A DNA stretch of 64,000 bases from Chalara sp. BL73 (GCA_918026815.1 CAKJVC010000062.1:58546-122545), one strand, 5' to 3'. Numbered from the stretch's first letter, positions 31,561-44,928 are shown. Program-made: numbers and translations. The notes: generated by a model not told the origin, from the letters alone.

Positions 31561-32339
31561 ATTGACAAGACTTTGAAGCCTCGGGAAAATGTTGTGGCAA
31601 TTATGAAGTTGGATGACAACTAAGAATAGTGATAAAGAGTTGGATTTGATCAAGAAGCTCAAAGGGACTGCCATTTTTATAATCTCAAGTCTCTGTCAAA
31701 TTGATTTCTCTTTACAATCAAGGCTCACCAGGAAACAAAGTCTAAATTACAACCAGCTGCCTAGGACAAGCGATTCCCCGAAGACCAAGCCGGTTTTCCT
31801 GTAAATTATGCCCGCTTTGGGTAGGTAGTATAGGGAAAAAGTTTAGTATAGCAGAGCTGTTAGTAGAGCCACGGTTGCTTTAAGTAAGTGCCACCGAATA
31901 ATACGAGGTTGCAGTGGGTAATAAGTTTTGTCACTGCACTAGCAAGGGATCCCCCTGCCGACACCACTACACTTAGCCTAATAAGGTGTTATAACAAACC
32001 AGCGTTATACATTATGACCGCCAGCCCCGAGATTATTCAAAACACTCGTCAATAATGATATCAAAAGCCCATCAAACTGCCCAAATACCAAAATCTCAGT
32101 TTTTGCGTCGATTTTAGGAGGATCTAGGTCATAATGTTGCAAGCCAAATCCACGCATATGCAGTAACCACCGTCTCCTGCAATGAGCAGGCTCTACTGTA
32201 AATTCATTAGGCAGTGGGAGGAACTAGGATTGCAACAATCAATGGGGGTGATACACTCAAAAATCTCATGAAGATGTTCTAGTTGGTGGCCACAAAGAAT
32301 AAATATCAATTTTGAAGTCCTCCTTGGGAGTCTCAACTA
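31561..32339. other. Intergenic, nothing recognised
   Basis: About 780 bp between the small secreted protein and the TcA-like remnant. Contains the promoter of the former. No repeats or genes recognised. Confidence 0.4.
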
Positions 32340-34830
32340 CTGTGAGTGTGACGATTGCACAACTGTCTACAGCCTAGCAAACTATTACGCCAATATTCTC
32401 TACTCTCTTCGGAATAATAATTTGGACCCGACAAAAAATGATGATGGGACTTTAGTTCACCCCATATCTACTACCCTTGATAATACTGTGTTGGAAGTCT
32501 TCTTTAAGCGACCAGACCTTCAGCACTTGCTTGTCTCTTGTGAGAACACAAATATACTCATTTCATACATCGATCTAGCTAACGAAGTCATGGAGCCCTT
32601 TGTTGCCCATCTGGAAGAATATCCTCGACCTGGACTATTGAAGCACAGTCTGAAATAGATTTATTCAACTTGTTTGACGAAACAAGCAACGAGCTCTTGG
32701 CTGAGCCGCTGCACGCTAACTACAAAGCATACTGCATTCTCCGCCAGGCTGTTTGTCCACTCAGTGCTCTTCCTTTCCACCAACCGGTTGAGGCTATTAA
32801 AATCTACTTTGGCTTCTTCAAAATATCATGCATCAAGCTTCTTGATATTTACCGCAAACCATTCTCCCCACCGAATGTGACGCCACCTTTCGATGTACCA
32901 TCCAGCTCCAGACTCTCTGCTGTTCACGATACCGCGGTTAAACACGCAGTGACTGCGGAGTTTCACGATATTATTCACGGGGAATATATTATTTTCAACA
33001 AAGAATCACTCCGGCCAAAAGAGTATTTCGACCTGACTAGAAGATTATCCTCTCCGCTCATAGTTGCACAATATCAGCGCCACATTGGTTTCCGTGAGCC
33101 AAGAGAGTCATGGGACTACGATGGCGACTTCAATCTCAAATCAGATGGCAAGGAAACCAACTCTGGGCTTTGCTATGTAAAAGCTAATTTCACGAAAGGC
33201 ACAAGAAAGACTATATTGATGTCATTAACCTTATTAAGACGAAATTCGTCAATACCTTCTACCACAACGGAAGGATCGCCTCATCTTACAGAGTATTCGA
33301 TTCAGTTACAAATTTTTGCAATATCTACGATGCCTCATTAATCCAAGTGCGAGGCATAAGGGAAAATTCACCTCTCTAATTGCTTTTCTAGCATCTCTTA
33401 CTTTGGCTGGGAAAAGCTTTTAAGAGCAGACGAGAAGCAGAAAAAGCAGAATTATGATATCTCGATGGCAGATGTGTCTTTATTGGTGTATAGCTGGTTT
33501 GACTGTCTTGGAAAGCTCATGGTCCTCGAGTCTGGAGAGAGTCCAGCATTTCCAATATATGGAAAGATCGCTACTTATACAGCGGTCGTTTCTGACCCTG
33601 ATATTGATCTTCGGGACGAACACTATAGCCATCTGGGTGCTGATACTGCCAAAGGTTTGTCGTCCCGAGCAATTATAGCCCCAACTTTGCCCAGAACCTA
33701 CCAACGGTTTGCATTCAAGGGTACCTTATTTGATGATGGCCATATCACTGACTCAATTGATGCTAACCTGATTGGTAACATCGGGGGTAATGTTGAGCAG
33801 GTTAGGTCTAAGGACCATACAATAAGACCGTTACTTTGCAAGTTGGAACAATTTCAGATAAAACTATGTGAACAAAGGTCGCACCTCTGTTAAGGTTCGT
33901 ATCAAATTTCGCTTCTTCCTGCTCGTGGCTAAAATTTTGCTCGAAAGAGAAGAGAGCAAAGTTGAATTGTTGACAAGAACTTCTAGTGGAACCTTGTCGT
34001 AGACACGTGCAACATTAGATTCCGCTCGAGTTTAGCACCTTGATGGAAGTATTTTATCCAGAATTTCTCAGTATTGGATTGATACAACTACTTGCTTTCT
34101 GGGATGACATCAGCACTGCAAGTCTATACTCTACTCTCTTCCTAACGCATAATTTACTTAGTGTTGTTACTTGGTGTTGATTCACTTTTCAAACCAGATG
34201 CAAACGACAATATATTGGTGCCTTCAACAAAGGTCAAGGACCACATTCCTATGATAATAGCCGCACTCCGAATCAAGCAGGAGCTACAAAAGATCCTCGA
34301 TGACACCGGCCTCAATGACTCTCACTTGACACTTAAGACCACTTCGGAGAGACATCGATACACTCTCTTTGTCAAGTCGCTGGGAATAAAACCTTCCACA
34401 CTCATCGCTGCGGTAGAAGTATTTGGTGAGCCGCTAGAAACTATAACAACAGCACCGACATTTATCAACAGGTACAACAAGTCCTATGAAGCTGGGTTGG
34501 CGATCGCGCAACTACGAAAATAGCCTTTCTGATCGTCTACTTATCTTCACCCACGGTAGGGTTTCGAGGAGTATCAAGGCAAAGAATATTATCCGCATAA
34601 CTGTCACTAGTTTACAGGCCTCCAACTTCTCCCTTATCACTGATGCAAGTGGAAATACGGACCCGATTGCCTTAGGGTATCCAGATACGGTGGCCCAGCT
34701 GTATAGGCTCTCTAACAATGAGGTAGATAATGCTTTTGATAGTTGGTTGCTGCAGATCTTAGAGGATGCAAAGAAGCCACCGAAGAAGATATACTTCATT
34801 AGAAAGTATATTTTTGGAAAGCCTGCTTAG
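32340..34830 (+). pseudogene. TcA-like insecticidal toxin-complex protein, degraded fragment
   Basis: Several frames together resemble the N-terminal VRP1-type part of TcA subunits of Tc toxin complexes. Visible are an LANYYANILYSL segment followed by a block with RPDLQHLLVSCENTN and YIDLANEVME, a PFHQPVEAI segment, LRPKEYFDLTRRL, and (in another frame) YIDVINLIKTKFVNTF. Later come a VYSWFDCLGKLMVLESGESP region, LLLGVDSLFKPDANDN and HRYTLFVKSLGIK. At least four frame changes and several stops break it (near 32655, 33200, 33380 and 34520). It stops near 34830, far short of a full TcA (over 2,000 residues), and the pore-forming and C-terminal parts are absent. A 30-bp LTR-start fragment lies inside (33791-33820). 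Homologues exist in bacteria and some fungi; an old horizontal origin is likely but not shown here. Non-functional as it stands. Confidence 0.7.
33791..33820 (+). repeat. 30-bp copy of the Copia-like LTR start
   Basis: Identical over 30 bases to the first 30 bases (TGTTGAGCAGG...) of the LTR at 12096. Similarity ends abruptly and no right end or target duplication was found. It is either a truncated LTR or the scar of a deletion inside the TcA-like pseudogene. Confidence 0.6.
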
Positions 34831-37437
34831 GACTTTGATTGATTCTGATATGTCTTTATATCCGTCATGCAAGGGATGGAGATGCGGGATGGAGAAGATC
34901 TGCTTACCTTACTCCTTAACAAACTGTAAAGTAAAACGATACTCTCCATGCACAAAGGTTAATTATAGGTTATATGATTTTGAACATATCATCGAATCTA
35001 GCAATCATATTGCTTAAGAATTCTCAGTAATGCCTTTCCCACAACCAAAACGTTATTTACAGTTATCCTATCTGTCATGACTTCACGGCTTGCCATGAGA
35101 CCCAGCCTATAAGGGAAATTTATTTATCGCCTGAAGCCCGTCACAAACTAAAACGTCTAGTGCTTTGAAAGGCCACAGCCTAAAGAGAGGAGGCTACACT
35201 ACATTCTCCCTCGTCCACCAATCACAAGGGATAGCACCATTCAATGTAAGAACCTGAAGCCTTAACTTTTCTTATGGCAACAAGAGTTCCGATTCGAACG
35301 TCTATGCGGGCAATTGAAAACAAAGCAGCGGCAAATAGAGTAGTTTCAATATTAGCATAACCGGCTTGTGATTATGGAGCAGGCTTTCGATGAAGTTGAA
35401 CCGAGTAATATCAAACAGTGGTGGCGCGATAGAAGAAGACACGTCCAGTAGTATACATTTAGGTAGCGGCGCTCGTACTCAGCCTGACTGCTGTTTTTGG
35501 GTTGGTTCAGAGCATCGAAGGCAAACTTCAGGTGTGGTATGCGGCTAAGTCGTCACATTGACTATTAAGGGGCTCGACGCCTAGAAGCCTTGCTGCAGGC
35601 GAGTGAGCGACTCATTGGTATGATCTTTAAACCGCAATTTCTATTTGATCGCTGGCAATCAATTAACTCCATAAAAGCTACAAACACCTCACAATTTCTT
35701 TCTCATCATTTTTTTCATAATTTTGCGTATTCTCCTAAAATAGCTTCGCATCATTTTCGTCCTCCCTGATTGCAAACTCGCATACATCTTAGCGAATGGT
35801 ATCTACCAGTCGTTGGCTTTCAAGGCCCACATGTAGCAATGTCGTATAAGCGGAATGGATTAGCTTGAAGGAACAGAAGAGTAGAAGCTAAATCACGGTT
35901 ACATTAGCCCCCTCTTTTGGATAGCACGGTTGACTTCATCTCATAGCAGCTAACAATCTGGTACCGTGGAAACTGACGCCTGAATCAGACGTAAGTTGAG
36001 CCAGTATACTATTATTACATTACAAGGAAGTTAAGGAGCCTCAGTGATGGTTTATTGATCACATTCAAGCAGCCTTGCAAGAACTTTCGTCTAAAATACG
36101 CCGATCCTGACAAGGCTAGGCGTGACTACGGATGGTTAGAAGCCAGTATAAAGACCATGAAGCCTGGATCGAAAAAGAGCTCCAAGACGGCAGCTTAGTT
36201 TGGGGGGAGAGGGAGGAGAGCCTAGAGGAACAAATTGGTGGCTGTAGATGATAAAGCTCAAATGCGGAGCGTCAGACTGAGGAATAGGAATCAGAATTCG
36301 ACAGGCAATTCAACGAGCTGCATTTTATTTAATAATGAGAACAGGGCCTGAAACGAACTTCGAGAAATTGAGGAAGAGAGACGAGATGAAGCGGAGCTTG
36401 ATGTCGTTCCTTGGAGTACTCGGCGGAGTTGGGCCAGTGTAAACAATAGTATTGTAGTGTTTTAGCATACGGCACTTTAGTACTTATAATATACGATTTG
36501 GGTACTACGCTAGTATTAGTATAAGGTTTTTGTTAAAGCGTAGTGTTAATATAAAATTCTATTATAATACTATATCCTCAAGAGTTTTTTGTACAAAGGC
36601 TATAATGCTAACAAAAGTATATAGCCATCAGTAAGCGCACAGTAAGTTAATAAATTTATTTACTAATTAAAAGCTGGAATATAATAAAATTATCTTTATC
36701 AAAAATAAACGACTTTATGAAGTGTATCGTAATACTATAATATAGGGTGGGAAAATATTATATTACGAATTTAAGCGTGTCGCGACTGACCTGGCTCCCT
36801 AACAGGAACAGGCATAAGAGTGGGATATAGCTATACCGCAAATTTTCAGTTTTCGCGTTAACCCAAGGCCGATGGTAAGAATTGATCTTTCTTATAAGGT
36901 ACCATTCTTTGTTTGCTGTAAGTCGGCGGGGTTAGTATAGACTAGATGCGTTTTCAGCCACACCCAACGATCCCGCCGAAGAAAATATACACTAAGAGCT
37001 TTCATACGAATGGATGACGCGAATACGCGAATACGTGAACACGAGAGTATGATTAACAACCTCCACATGCATCCAGATTAAATACAAGCTTTTCTCCGAA
37101 TCCACTCGTCATCATAGACTATCCGCAAATAGTAATAAGACAAGGCGTTGGCTGTATGATCCGGGTCTCAGGTAACCTGAAAGGCGTCGTCCCAATCTCT
37201 GGGAGCCACCGCCGCCGGATTTGGATGGAAATTGGTACTCCAAGATCCGGGTCTCCGGGCCTAGAATACATTATTTGGCGCGGTAATTACCAGCTTATAT
37301 TTTAAGCTCTATAAGAGCTTGATGCTGCTGTCTTTTGTATTTCTCTCTCGTTTTTGAGACCGCACGGCACTCTGCCTCTGTTGGATCTCGCTCTACTACG
37401 ACTCATTTGCTAGATCTTATATTGGCAAGCCAACGCG
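34831..37437. other. Repeat-derived intergenic region upstream of the ABC transporter
   Basis: 2.6 kb without a supportable gene. Degraded frames at about 36050-36420 (with charged stretches such as REIEEERRDEAELD) could be relics of a retroelement or gene. From 36435 a hAT-MITE-like end begins, followed by very AT-rich DNA to about 36780. The last 350 bp before 37438 are GC-richer and probably hold the transporter promoter. Confidence 0.5.
36435..36790 (+). repeat. hAT-type MITE relative, family copy 3 (degraded)
   Basis: Starts CAGTGTAAACAATAGTATTG, matching the family start CAGTGAAcGAgTTAGTATCG, and later has TACTACGCTAGTATTAGTAT as in the other copies. The right boundary is approximate, set by the end of the AT-rich sequence. 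No 8-bp target duplication was found, so the element is diverged or truncated. Confidence 0.45.
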
Positions 37438-40400
37438 ATGATGTCCAAAGATGAGGGCAGCTTTCACGTAGGCGCGAGCGAGGATGATGCCCCTAGCACG
37501 CCTCCTTATGGTCGCCGCAAATCTCATAGTTTGGAACTTACGAGTGACACAGAAAACCATATCCAAAACTTGGCAAGAGTTTTCTCAAGCATGTCACATG
37601 CCCCAAGCTCTAACGCAACCATGGTCAACCCATTTGATGAACACAAAATCCCCGAGCTTGATCCGTTTTCTCCGACTTTCGATGCAGAACAATGGGTAAA
37701 AAGCTACTTCCAAATTGTTGGGAGCGACCCAGAGAGATATCCAACGCGCACTGCTGGTGTTTCTTATACAGATCTCTCAGTGTTTGGATTTAGTAGTGAT
37801 ACAGACTGTCAGAAGGATGTTGCGAACGTTTTATTTTACACCGTAGGCATTCTTAAGGGAGCCTTGAGGGCACTGCCTAGAATTCCGATTTTGACTGATT
37901 TTGATGGCCTCATAAAACCCGGAGAGATGTGTGTTGTGCTAGGTCGTCCGGGAAGGTAAGTAATAGAGATTACGAGAATCGGAGTTCTCAAGGCTGATTT
38001 TGAATCTTTTCAGTGGCGTCTCAACTCTTCTGAAGACTATTGCGGGGAAAACACATGGTCTCTCTGTGAGCAGCCAGGCGAATTTCAACTATCAAGGTAT
38101 GTAGCTCGACAGCCGTCGAATAAGAGATTCTTAGTTAATTTTCATTAATTAGGCATAAGCCGAGAGATGATGCTGTCTCTCTTTCGTGGAGAGTTAATCT
38201 ACCAAGCAGAGACGGATGTGCATTTTCCACGCCTAACAGTAGGTCAGACACTCATGCTTGCTGCGCATGCTAGAACCCCGAAAAATCGAATGCCGGGTGT
38301 TTCACGCAATCGATTTGCTGAACATCTTAGAGATGTCGCTCTTGCTGTCTTCGGATTATCGCATACTCTGAATACGCAAGTAGGGAACGACTTTATCAGA
38401 GGTGTCAGCGGTGGCGAGCGGAAAAGAGTGAGTATTGCTGAGGTAATTCTTACCCAGGCTTCGCTGCAATGTTGGGACAATAGCACTAGAGGATTAGATA
38501 GTGCTGCAGCGCTTCAGTTTGTCAAGACTTTGAGACTTGCCTCTAACATGACTGGAGCAACTACTGCTGTTGCGGTTTATCAAGCATCTCAGGAAATCTA
38601 CGACGTAAGCATGTTGCGAGATCCCAGAATTTGTGACACGGTGTTAATTATTCTTGATTTATAGACATTCGACACAGTAGCTCTTTTGTACGAGGGTCGT
38701 CAAATATTCTTTGGGCCAACCGGCGTAGCGAAAAAGTATTTTACGGATATGGGCTATATCTGCCCACCAAGACAAACTACAGCAGACTTCTTGACCTCAC
38801 TAACGAGCCCACCGGAGAGAATCATAGCACCTGGGTTTGAGAGCAAAGTGCCCCGTACACCTGACGAGTTTGCAAAAGTTTGGGGATGCAGCCAACAACG
38901 AATGCACCTCCTCGGTGACATAGCGGCATTTGAAAACGACTACCCTATCGCCGGTCCGCAACTCGAGAGCTTCACCAAGTCCCGGAAAGCTCAGCAAGCT
39001 TCACTGACGTATGTGCTCAGTGTTATCCCTAATGAAATATCCAGGTATGATTATTAATAATTACATAGTCGGGGAAGATCTCCTTACACAATCTCGGTTC
39101 CCATGCAGGTCAAGATTTGCATAACCAGAGCATTCCAAAGACTCCATGCAGAAATGGCTTTCACCGTCATTACACTCTTGGGGAATCTTTTGATATCCCT
39201 CGTATTGGGAAGCATCTTTTACGATCTGCAAGATTCCACCGACAGCTTTTATGGCAGAGGGGCTTTACTCTTTGTGACAGTTCTTTTTAACGCTCTAACT
39301 AGCGCTCTCGAGGTCCGATCTTAGATCCAGCTCTTTTCATGGTTTTTGAGTTCTGCTAAATATTATAGGTTTTGCCTTTGTATGTCCAACGCCCAGTGGT
39401 GGAGAAGCATGTTTCTTTTGCGTTCTACCATCTGTTTTCAGAATCGATCGCTTCCATGATTTCCGAACTTCCTTCGAAGATTGCATGCACTATCATATTT
39501 AATGTACCGCTGGTAAAAACTCCCCCAAGCCAAGCAATGAACTCATTCTCTCGTTCTTTGCCATATGTCCTACATTCCTCGACAAGCAAATTGTCCTGGA
39601 GCGACCCGACATACTCCAAGTAGTGACGATAGATCAAAGTGCTGACGTTCTAATCTTTTAGTACTTTATGGCAAATTTAAGGCGCGAAGCAGGGGCATTT
39701 TTCACGTACCTCCTTTTTGTGTTCAGCTGTACACTCGTTATGTCGATGATATTCCGGCTCACCGGCCAAGTCACTCGAACGATCTCACAAGCAGTGGCCC
39801 CCATGACAGTATTCATACTCGCGCTCATTATTTATACGGGTTTTATCCTGCCTATCAGGATGATGCAAGGCTGGCTTCGGTGGCTCAATTATCTCAACCC
39901 GGTGGCATATGCGTTTGAAGCTCTTATGGCTAACGAGTTTCACAACCGGGAGTTTCCATGTCTACAATTCATTCCAGTTGGCCCAACTTACCTCAATGCT
40001 ACAGGTACGCAGAGAACTTGCTCTGTGGCTGGCGGGCCTCCAGGATCAACTTCGATCAATGGCGATATTTACATCAGTGCCACATATGGGTATTATCACT
40101 CGCATCTCTGGCGGTGTGTATTTCCCCTTTAAGCATCCAAGTAATTTTAAAGCTAAAGTCAAGAAGCAATTTTGGAATTATAGTGGCCTTCATTCTCTTT
40201 TTCATGACAGCATACCTGGTTGCCGCTGAGAAAGTGTCCTTTGAAGAGTCTAAAGGAGAAGTATTAATCTACCGTCGTGCTGACAAATCTTTTGTAAAGA
40301 AGCCTAAGTCAAGTGACGATGAAGAATCTCAAGGAAAGTCCAGGCGTATCAACACGCCAACAACTCTTGTCAATGACAATTCGTTATCTGCCTCCCCGCA

Positions 40401-42599
40401 CATACAACAACAGACTGCGATCTTTCACTGGAGAGATGTTTGCTATAATATTGATATTAAAGGCGAGGACAGAGTCATCCTAGATCACGTTAGTGGGTGG
40501 GTAAAGCCAGGGACTCTGACAGCACTTATGGTAAGTTGCCAATCCAAAGCCAATATCTCAGCTAATAATTCTAATCTAGGGAGCTAGTGGGGCTGGGAAA
40601 ACTTCTTTGCTGAACACCTTGGCAAACCGTAATGATGTCGGAGTGGTAACAGGTGATATTCTTGTGAACGGCCAAAACAGACCAAAGTCCTTCCAGCGAC
40701 AAACTGGCTATGTTCAGCAACAAGATATCCACCTACTGACAACGACTGTTCGCGAGGCCCTGCAGTTTAGTGCATTATTACGACAGCCGACAAGCGTATC
40801 CAAGAAAGAGAAACTGGATTATGTGGAGGAGGTGATCAAGCTGCTTGAAATGGATCAATATGCTGGCGCTGTTGTCGGCGTACCAGGGCAAGGTTTGTTA
40901 CTGTAAACGGTCCAGTATGTGCATTTTTTTTAACGGTTGTGTAGGCTTGAATGTTGAACAGCGTAAACGCCTTAGCATAGGAGTCGAACTGGTAGCAAAA
41001 CCCGACCTGCTACTTTTCTTGGACGAGCCGACGTCTGGTCTGGACAGTCAAACCGCCTGGTCTATTCTCACACTCATCCGAAAGCTCGCTAACCATGGCC
41101 AAGCAATTTTATGCACAATTCATCAACCTTCAGCTGTTTTATTCCAACGTTTCGATCGTCTCCTCTTGCTGGCAAAGGGCGGACAGACCGTCTATTTTGG
41201 AGAGATTGGCCAGAACTCAAAGACTCTTATTGAATACTTCGAAGAGAAAGGCGCTGCGGCTTGTGACAAGGAACGAAATCCCGCTGAATGGATGCTAGAG
41301 GTTATCGGTGCTGCTCCAGGGGCTAAAGCTAGTAGAGACTGGGTCGCCGCATGGAAGGATAGTTCCGAGTTTGTGGCTGTTAAAGAACATCTTGACGAAC
41401 TGAAGAGTCAACTCTCGTCCGTGCCTGTCCAGGCGGGTGAACAATCTGCTTCAAAGTCATATGCGGCATCCTTCCGCTTCCAGCTTTTCATGTGCACTAA
41501 ACGAGCTCTGGAGCAGTCGTGGCGAGACCCCTCCTATATCTATGCCAAACTTGGGCTTTGCACTACAACCGTGAGTTACAAACAATATTCCCCAACTGCC
41601 CGCGCTAATCTTTCTCGCAGAGCCTTTTCCTTGGTCTTTCTTTCTACAAGCAACCACTCAGTCTGCAAGGTGTCCAAAATCAGGTCTTCTCCTTCTTCAT
41701 GCTCCTCGTCATCCAAGTCTTCCTCTGTTACCAAGCAATGCCGAACTTCATCACGCAACGAGATCTCTATGAAGCGCGAGAACGCCCGGCTAAAACATAC
41801 ACCTGGACTGCGTTCCTGTTCGGAAATCTTTTCGTGGAAATCCTGTGGAATTCTTTGGCGGCACTGATTATCTTTGTCTGCATGTACTACCCAATCGGCT
41901 TGCAGGAGAATGCAGCGCAGACTGGTACTGTGAGTCAACGTGGTGGTTTGATGTTCTTCATCATGTGGAGGTTTTTGATGTTTGGAACCACATTCACAAG
42001 TATGGTTATCGCGGGTGTCGAGACCGCTGAAATCGGTGCAATTATTGCCGTCATACTATTTTCCATGAGTTTGATTTTTTCCGGGTAAGCACCAACCAAC
42101 AATATCGCAATGACGGTGCAGTGACTAATTTATGGATCACAGCGTTTTGGTACATTTCGCGGACCTTCCTGGCTTCTGGCTCTTTATGTATCGCGTCTCC
42201 CCTTTCACATACCTCATCTCCGCCCTCCTCTCTACCGGCCTCGCTAACGCGTCCGTAACCTGCTCCCCCCTCGAACTCATACGGCTCGATTCACCACCCG
42301 GCCAAACCTGCTCCCAGTATCTCTCGGCCTTCATGTCCGTCGCTGGTGGCAGTCTCCTTAACCCCGATGCAACATCACAGTGTCAATATTGTGCGGTGGC
42401 CAACACGAACGCGTTACTGGCAAGTGTGAATAGTTTTTATGGGCAGAGATGGAGGAACGTGGGGATCTTGTGGGTGTATGTCGTTTTTAACGCGGGGATG
42501 GCAGTTTTCCTGTATTGGGTTGCGAGGGTGCCAAAGGAGTGGAAGTGGAGGAGGCCGTTGGAGTCCTTTTCGCCGAGTGTTGTTGAGGAGCTTCATTAG
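37438..42599 (+). CDS. PDR-type full-size ABC-G multidrug transporter
   Basis: Twelve exons (37438-37955, 38014-38096, 38153-38604, 38665-39008, 39069-39312, 39369-39512, 39662-40113, 40167-40530, 40580-40892, 40945-41570, 41621-42084, 42143-42599) join to exactly 1,486 residues, the usual PDR length. NBD1 comes first: Walker A GRPGSGVS (about 169-176; most PDR proteins have GCS), signature [10 protein letters not shown] (about 285), and the asymmetric Walker [12 protein letters not shown]. The first membrane domain has about six spans. NBD2 has canonical Walker A GASGAGKT (about 868), the PDR-variant signature [10 protein letters not shown] and Walker [14 protein letters not shown]. The second membrane domain follows. 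It is a plasma-membrane ATP-driven exporter of hydrophobic compounds such as azoles and plant toxins. The start could also be Met 37441. A Zn2Cys6 regulator of the Upc2 type lies 0.8 kb downstream on the same strand. Confidence 0.93.
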
Positions 42600-43418
42600 C
42601 TACCGTGGATTTGAGGAAATTTGGGGTCCTAAATGCTAAGCCAAAGGCATGTTGCTGTTATTTGTTATGGTTGTGTTTCTGGATCGTTATCCGCTCTCTC
42701 GTTCTTAACATTGCATGAAGATGTCTAGATTTTCCTTTGTTTGTCTCATTAGTTGCTTTGATAGATTACTATATTCCACCTCTTAGATTCGCACAATAGA
42801 GCAACCGGCTTGCACAAGCAATATTTTCCTAGATCAGACCTTTACTCCAATTTCCAATTTGCTTTTTTGATGTTCTTGGCAGGATTGCCGTCGCGATAAG
42901 CTTTATCAATTTGTTCCGCTACCTAATCTAGAACTATATGCTTCTAATCCGGGACCCATAGCTTGATCTCAGAGTATTTTAGCGTTTTGAGCCTTATGAA
43001 TCCAGGTGATAAGTTTGGAACCAAGCAGTTTGAAAGTTCCCAGCTCATCATATCAGCTAGCATGCACTCCAAACACAAACCAGCGAATAGTAGTAGGCGG
43101 CTATGATCTTACAAGCCTAATAAATCTTCAACTCCATACCTCTTTTCGTGATTTAATCACTGCGCCTATGTCTCTATATTTGATTGTGGATTACTTACTA
43201 GTGAATTAAACCGCTCGGGCGATTAGATTGGACACCCGCCCGGACTCCCGAAATCTGTGGAGTCCCCACCAACAAGCAGGGACAAGCGATTAATGTCACA
43301 GGGAAGGCGGTGAGAGAAAGGCGAGGCTTCCGCATAAAACTTTAAAAGGTTACCTTCAGAAAACGTAATCCTACATGTCAACCGGGTGCGCCATTTTGCT
43401 TTGGATATCGAAACGATC
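42600..43418. other. Intergenic between ABC transporter and regulator
   Basis: 820 bp, tandem orientation. Includes the 3' UTR of the transporter and the promoter of the regulator. No repeats or extra genes seen. Confidence 0.4.
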
Positions 43419-44715
43419 ATGTCTTCTAGAAAACCGCACAGGAAAAGCCGCACGGGATGCCTGTCCTGCAAGAGTCGCCACATCAAGGTAAGTCATCAAA
43501 TCCTCCTATGACTAGGCAGAGGAGGCACGTGTTACTGATATCTCCTAGTGTGGAGAAGAGCATCCCATCTGCACGAATTGTACAGAATTCGAGCTTGTAT
43601 GCGAATATTCTCTCCCCTCGTCCAACAAGAAGCCACTAAACAGCCCCCACCACTGCAGCTGCCGACTCCCATCTGCTGCCTCTCGGTTCCAGAGCCGAAG
43701 CGTTTCAGAAGACAGAAATACCCGTCCAGGCAGTATACAGAGTTCTAGTCCAGGCTCATCAGAAGAAGCCGACATCAACACCTCGGACCTAGAACTTCTG
43801 CACCATTTTTCAACTTCCACCTACCTAACAATGAGTAACGTGCCATCCGAACAGAAAATCTGGCAAACCACGATCGTCACACTCGGCCTCCAGCACAAGT
43901 TCCTGCTCCGCGGGATCCTTGCGCTCTCTGCTCTCCATCTAGCCTATCTGAAACCAGGGCCTGCGTCAATAGATTACATGGTGAAAGCTTCTACACATCA
44001 AAATATCGGGCTATCTAATTTCCGCAAAGCTCTCCAGAAAATCAACGCCGAGACATTCGACGCGATATTGGCGTTCTCGTGTCTATTGCCGATACATTCA
44101 ATCACGATAGCAGCGTTCTTTACCAGGGGGGCCGCGATTCCGGAGCAGGAACAGGATGTTATTGCCGCGTTCTTGGGCGCATTGTCATTGTTGCGGAGTG
44201 TGAATAGTCTGTTGTTGCCTTCGCTGGATGTTTATACGAGCAGCACCATCACACCATTGCTGCAAGTCACAACACAGAAATTGCCTGAACAGCCTATGAC
44301 ATACCCGGGCCTCGAATCTCTTCAGCGTCTTGAAATCGCGTGCTCTGTGTTCTCTACCTCCACGTCGCTCTCCACTGCCTATGCGGAGCGCGAAGTCTTC
44401 ATTGAAGCCATTGCTCTGCTCCGCTCTACATTCGCAACGACAGTTGATACAGAGAGCACGGATCGATTTACAATAGGCGCGGAGCTGATTTGGACAATTA
44501 CTGTTAGTGATGAGTATTTTGGGCTGTTGGGGAGGGGACATCCAAGCGCTTTAGCAATTTTGGCGCATTTCGCGGTGTTGTTACATAGGCATGATAATGT
44601 GTGGTGGTTGCAGGGGTTAGGAAAGGGGGTTATTGAGAGGGTGGCAGAGGTGCTAGGGGAGGAGTGGGCGGAGGTTGTTCGATGGCCGAGGATAGCGGCT
44701 GGGTTGACTACATAG
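43419..44715 (+). CDS. Zn2Cys6 transcription factor, Upc2/sterol-uptake-like
   Basis: Two exons (43419-43487, 43549-44715; intron 61 nt) give 411 residues. The zinc cluster is complete only after splicing: GCLSCKSRHIK then CGEEHPICTNCTEFELVC, spacing C2C6C6C2C6C, preceded by a basic stretch (RKPHRKSRT). A Ser-rich linker leads into the LELLHHFSTSTYLT block and LGLQHKFLLRGILALSALHLAYL, the typical start of the regulatory domain of Upc2-related fungal factors. The C-terminus (WWLQGLGKGVIERVAEVLGEEW) is the usual end. Nuclear DNA-binding regulator. Its location directly downstream of a PDR transporter makes that gene a plausible target, which is inference. Intact. Confidence 0.85.
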
Positions 44716-44928
44716 AAGATGAAGGAGGCGGGGTGGGAGTTTGGAGTTACTTTGCATGAGTGTACGTGATTAGTGTAAGAATATGCTTTGTGAGACATGA
44801 TTAAAATGAACTCTAACTCCACGAACAAGCGATAAAGGTGAGCTAGCGGAACTGTTAGAGAAACTGGCCTACAGAAGACACTGACTTATAAGCATGCTCC
44901 CCAGAGCAAACGCACATACCCTAGCCTC

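Noticed and set aside
35047..35125. TGTCATGAC...CCGTCACA, possible tiny LTR
   Set aside because: No matching 5-bp flanking duplication and no second copy seen.
40000..40600. Overlapping long frames within the ABC transporter (such as 39958-40587) as separate genes
   Set aside because: They are shadow frames or run through introns; splicing gives one 1,486-residue frame.
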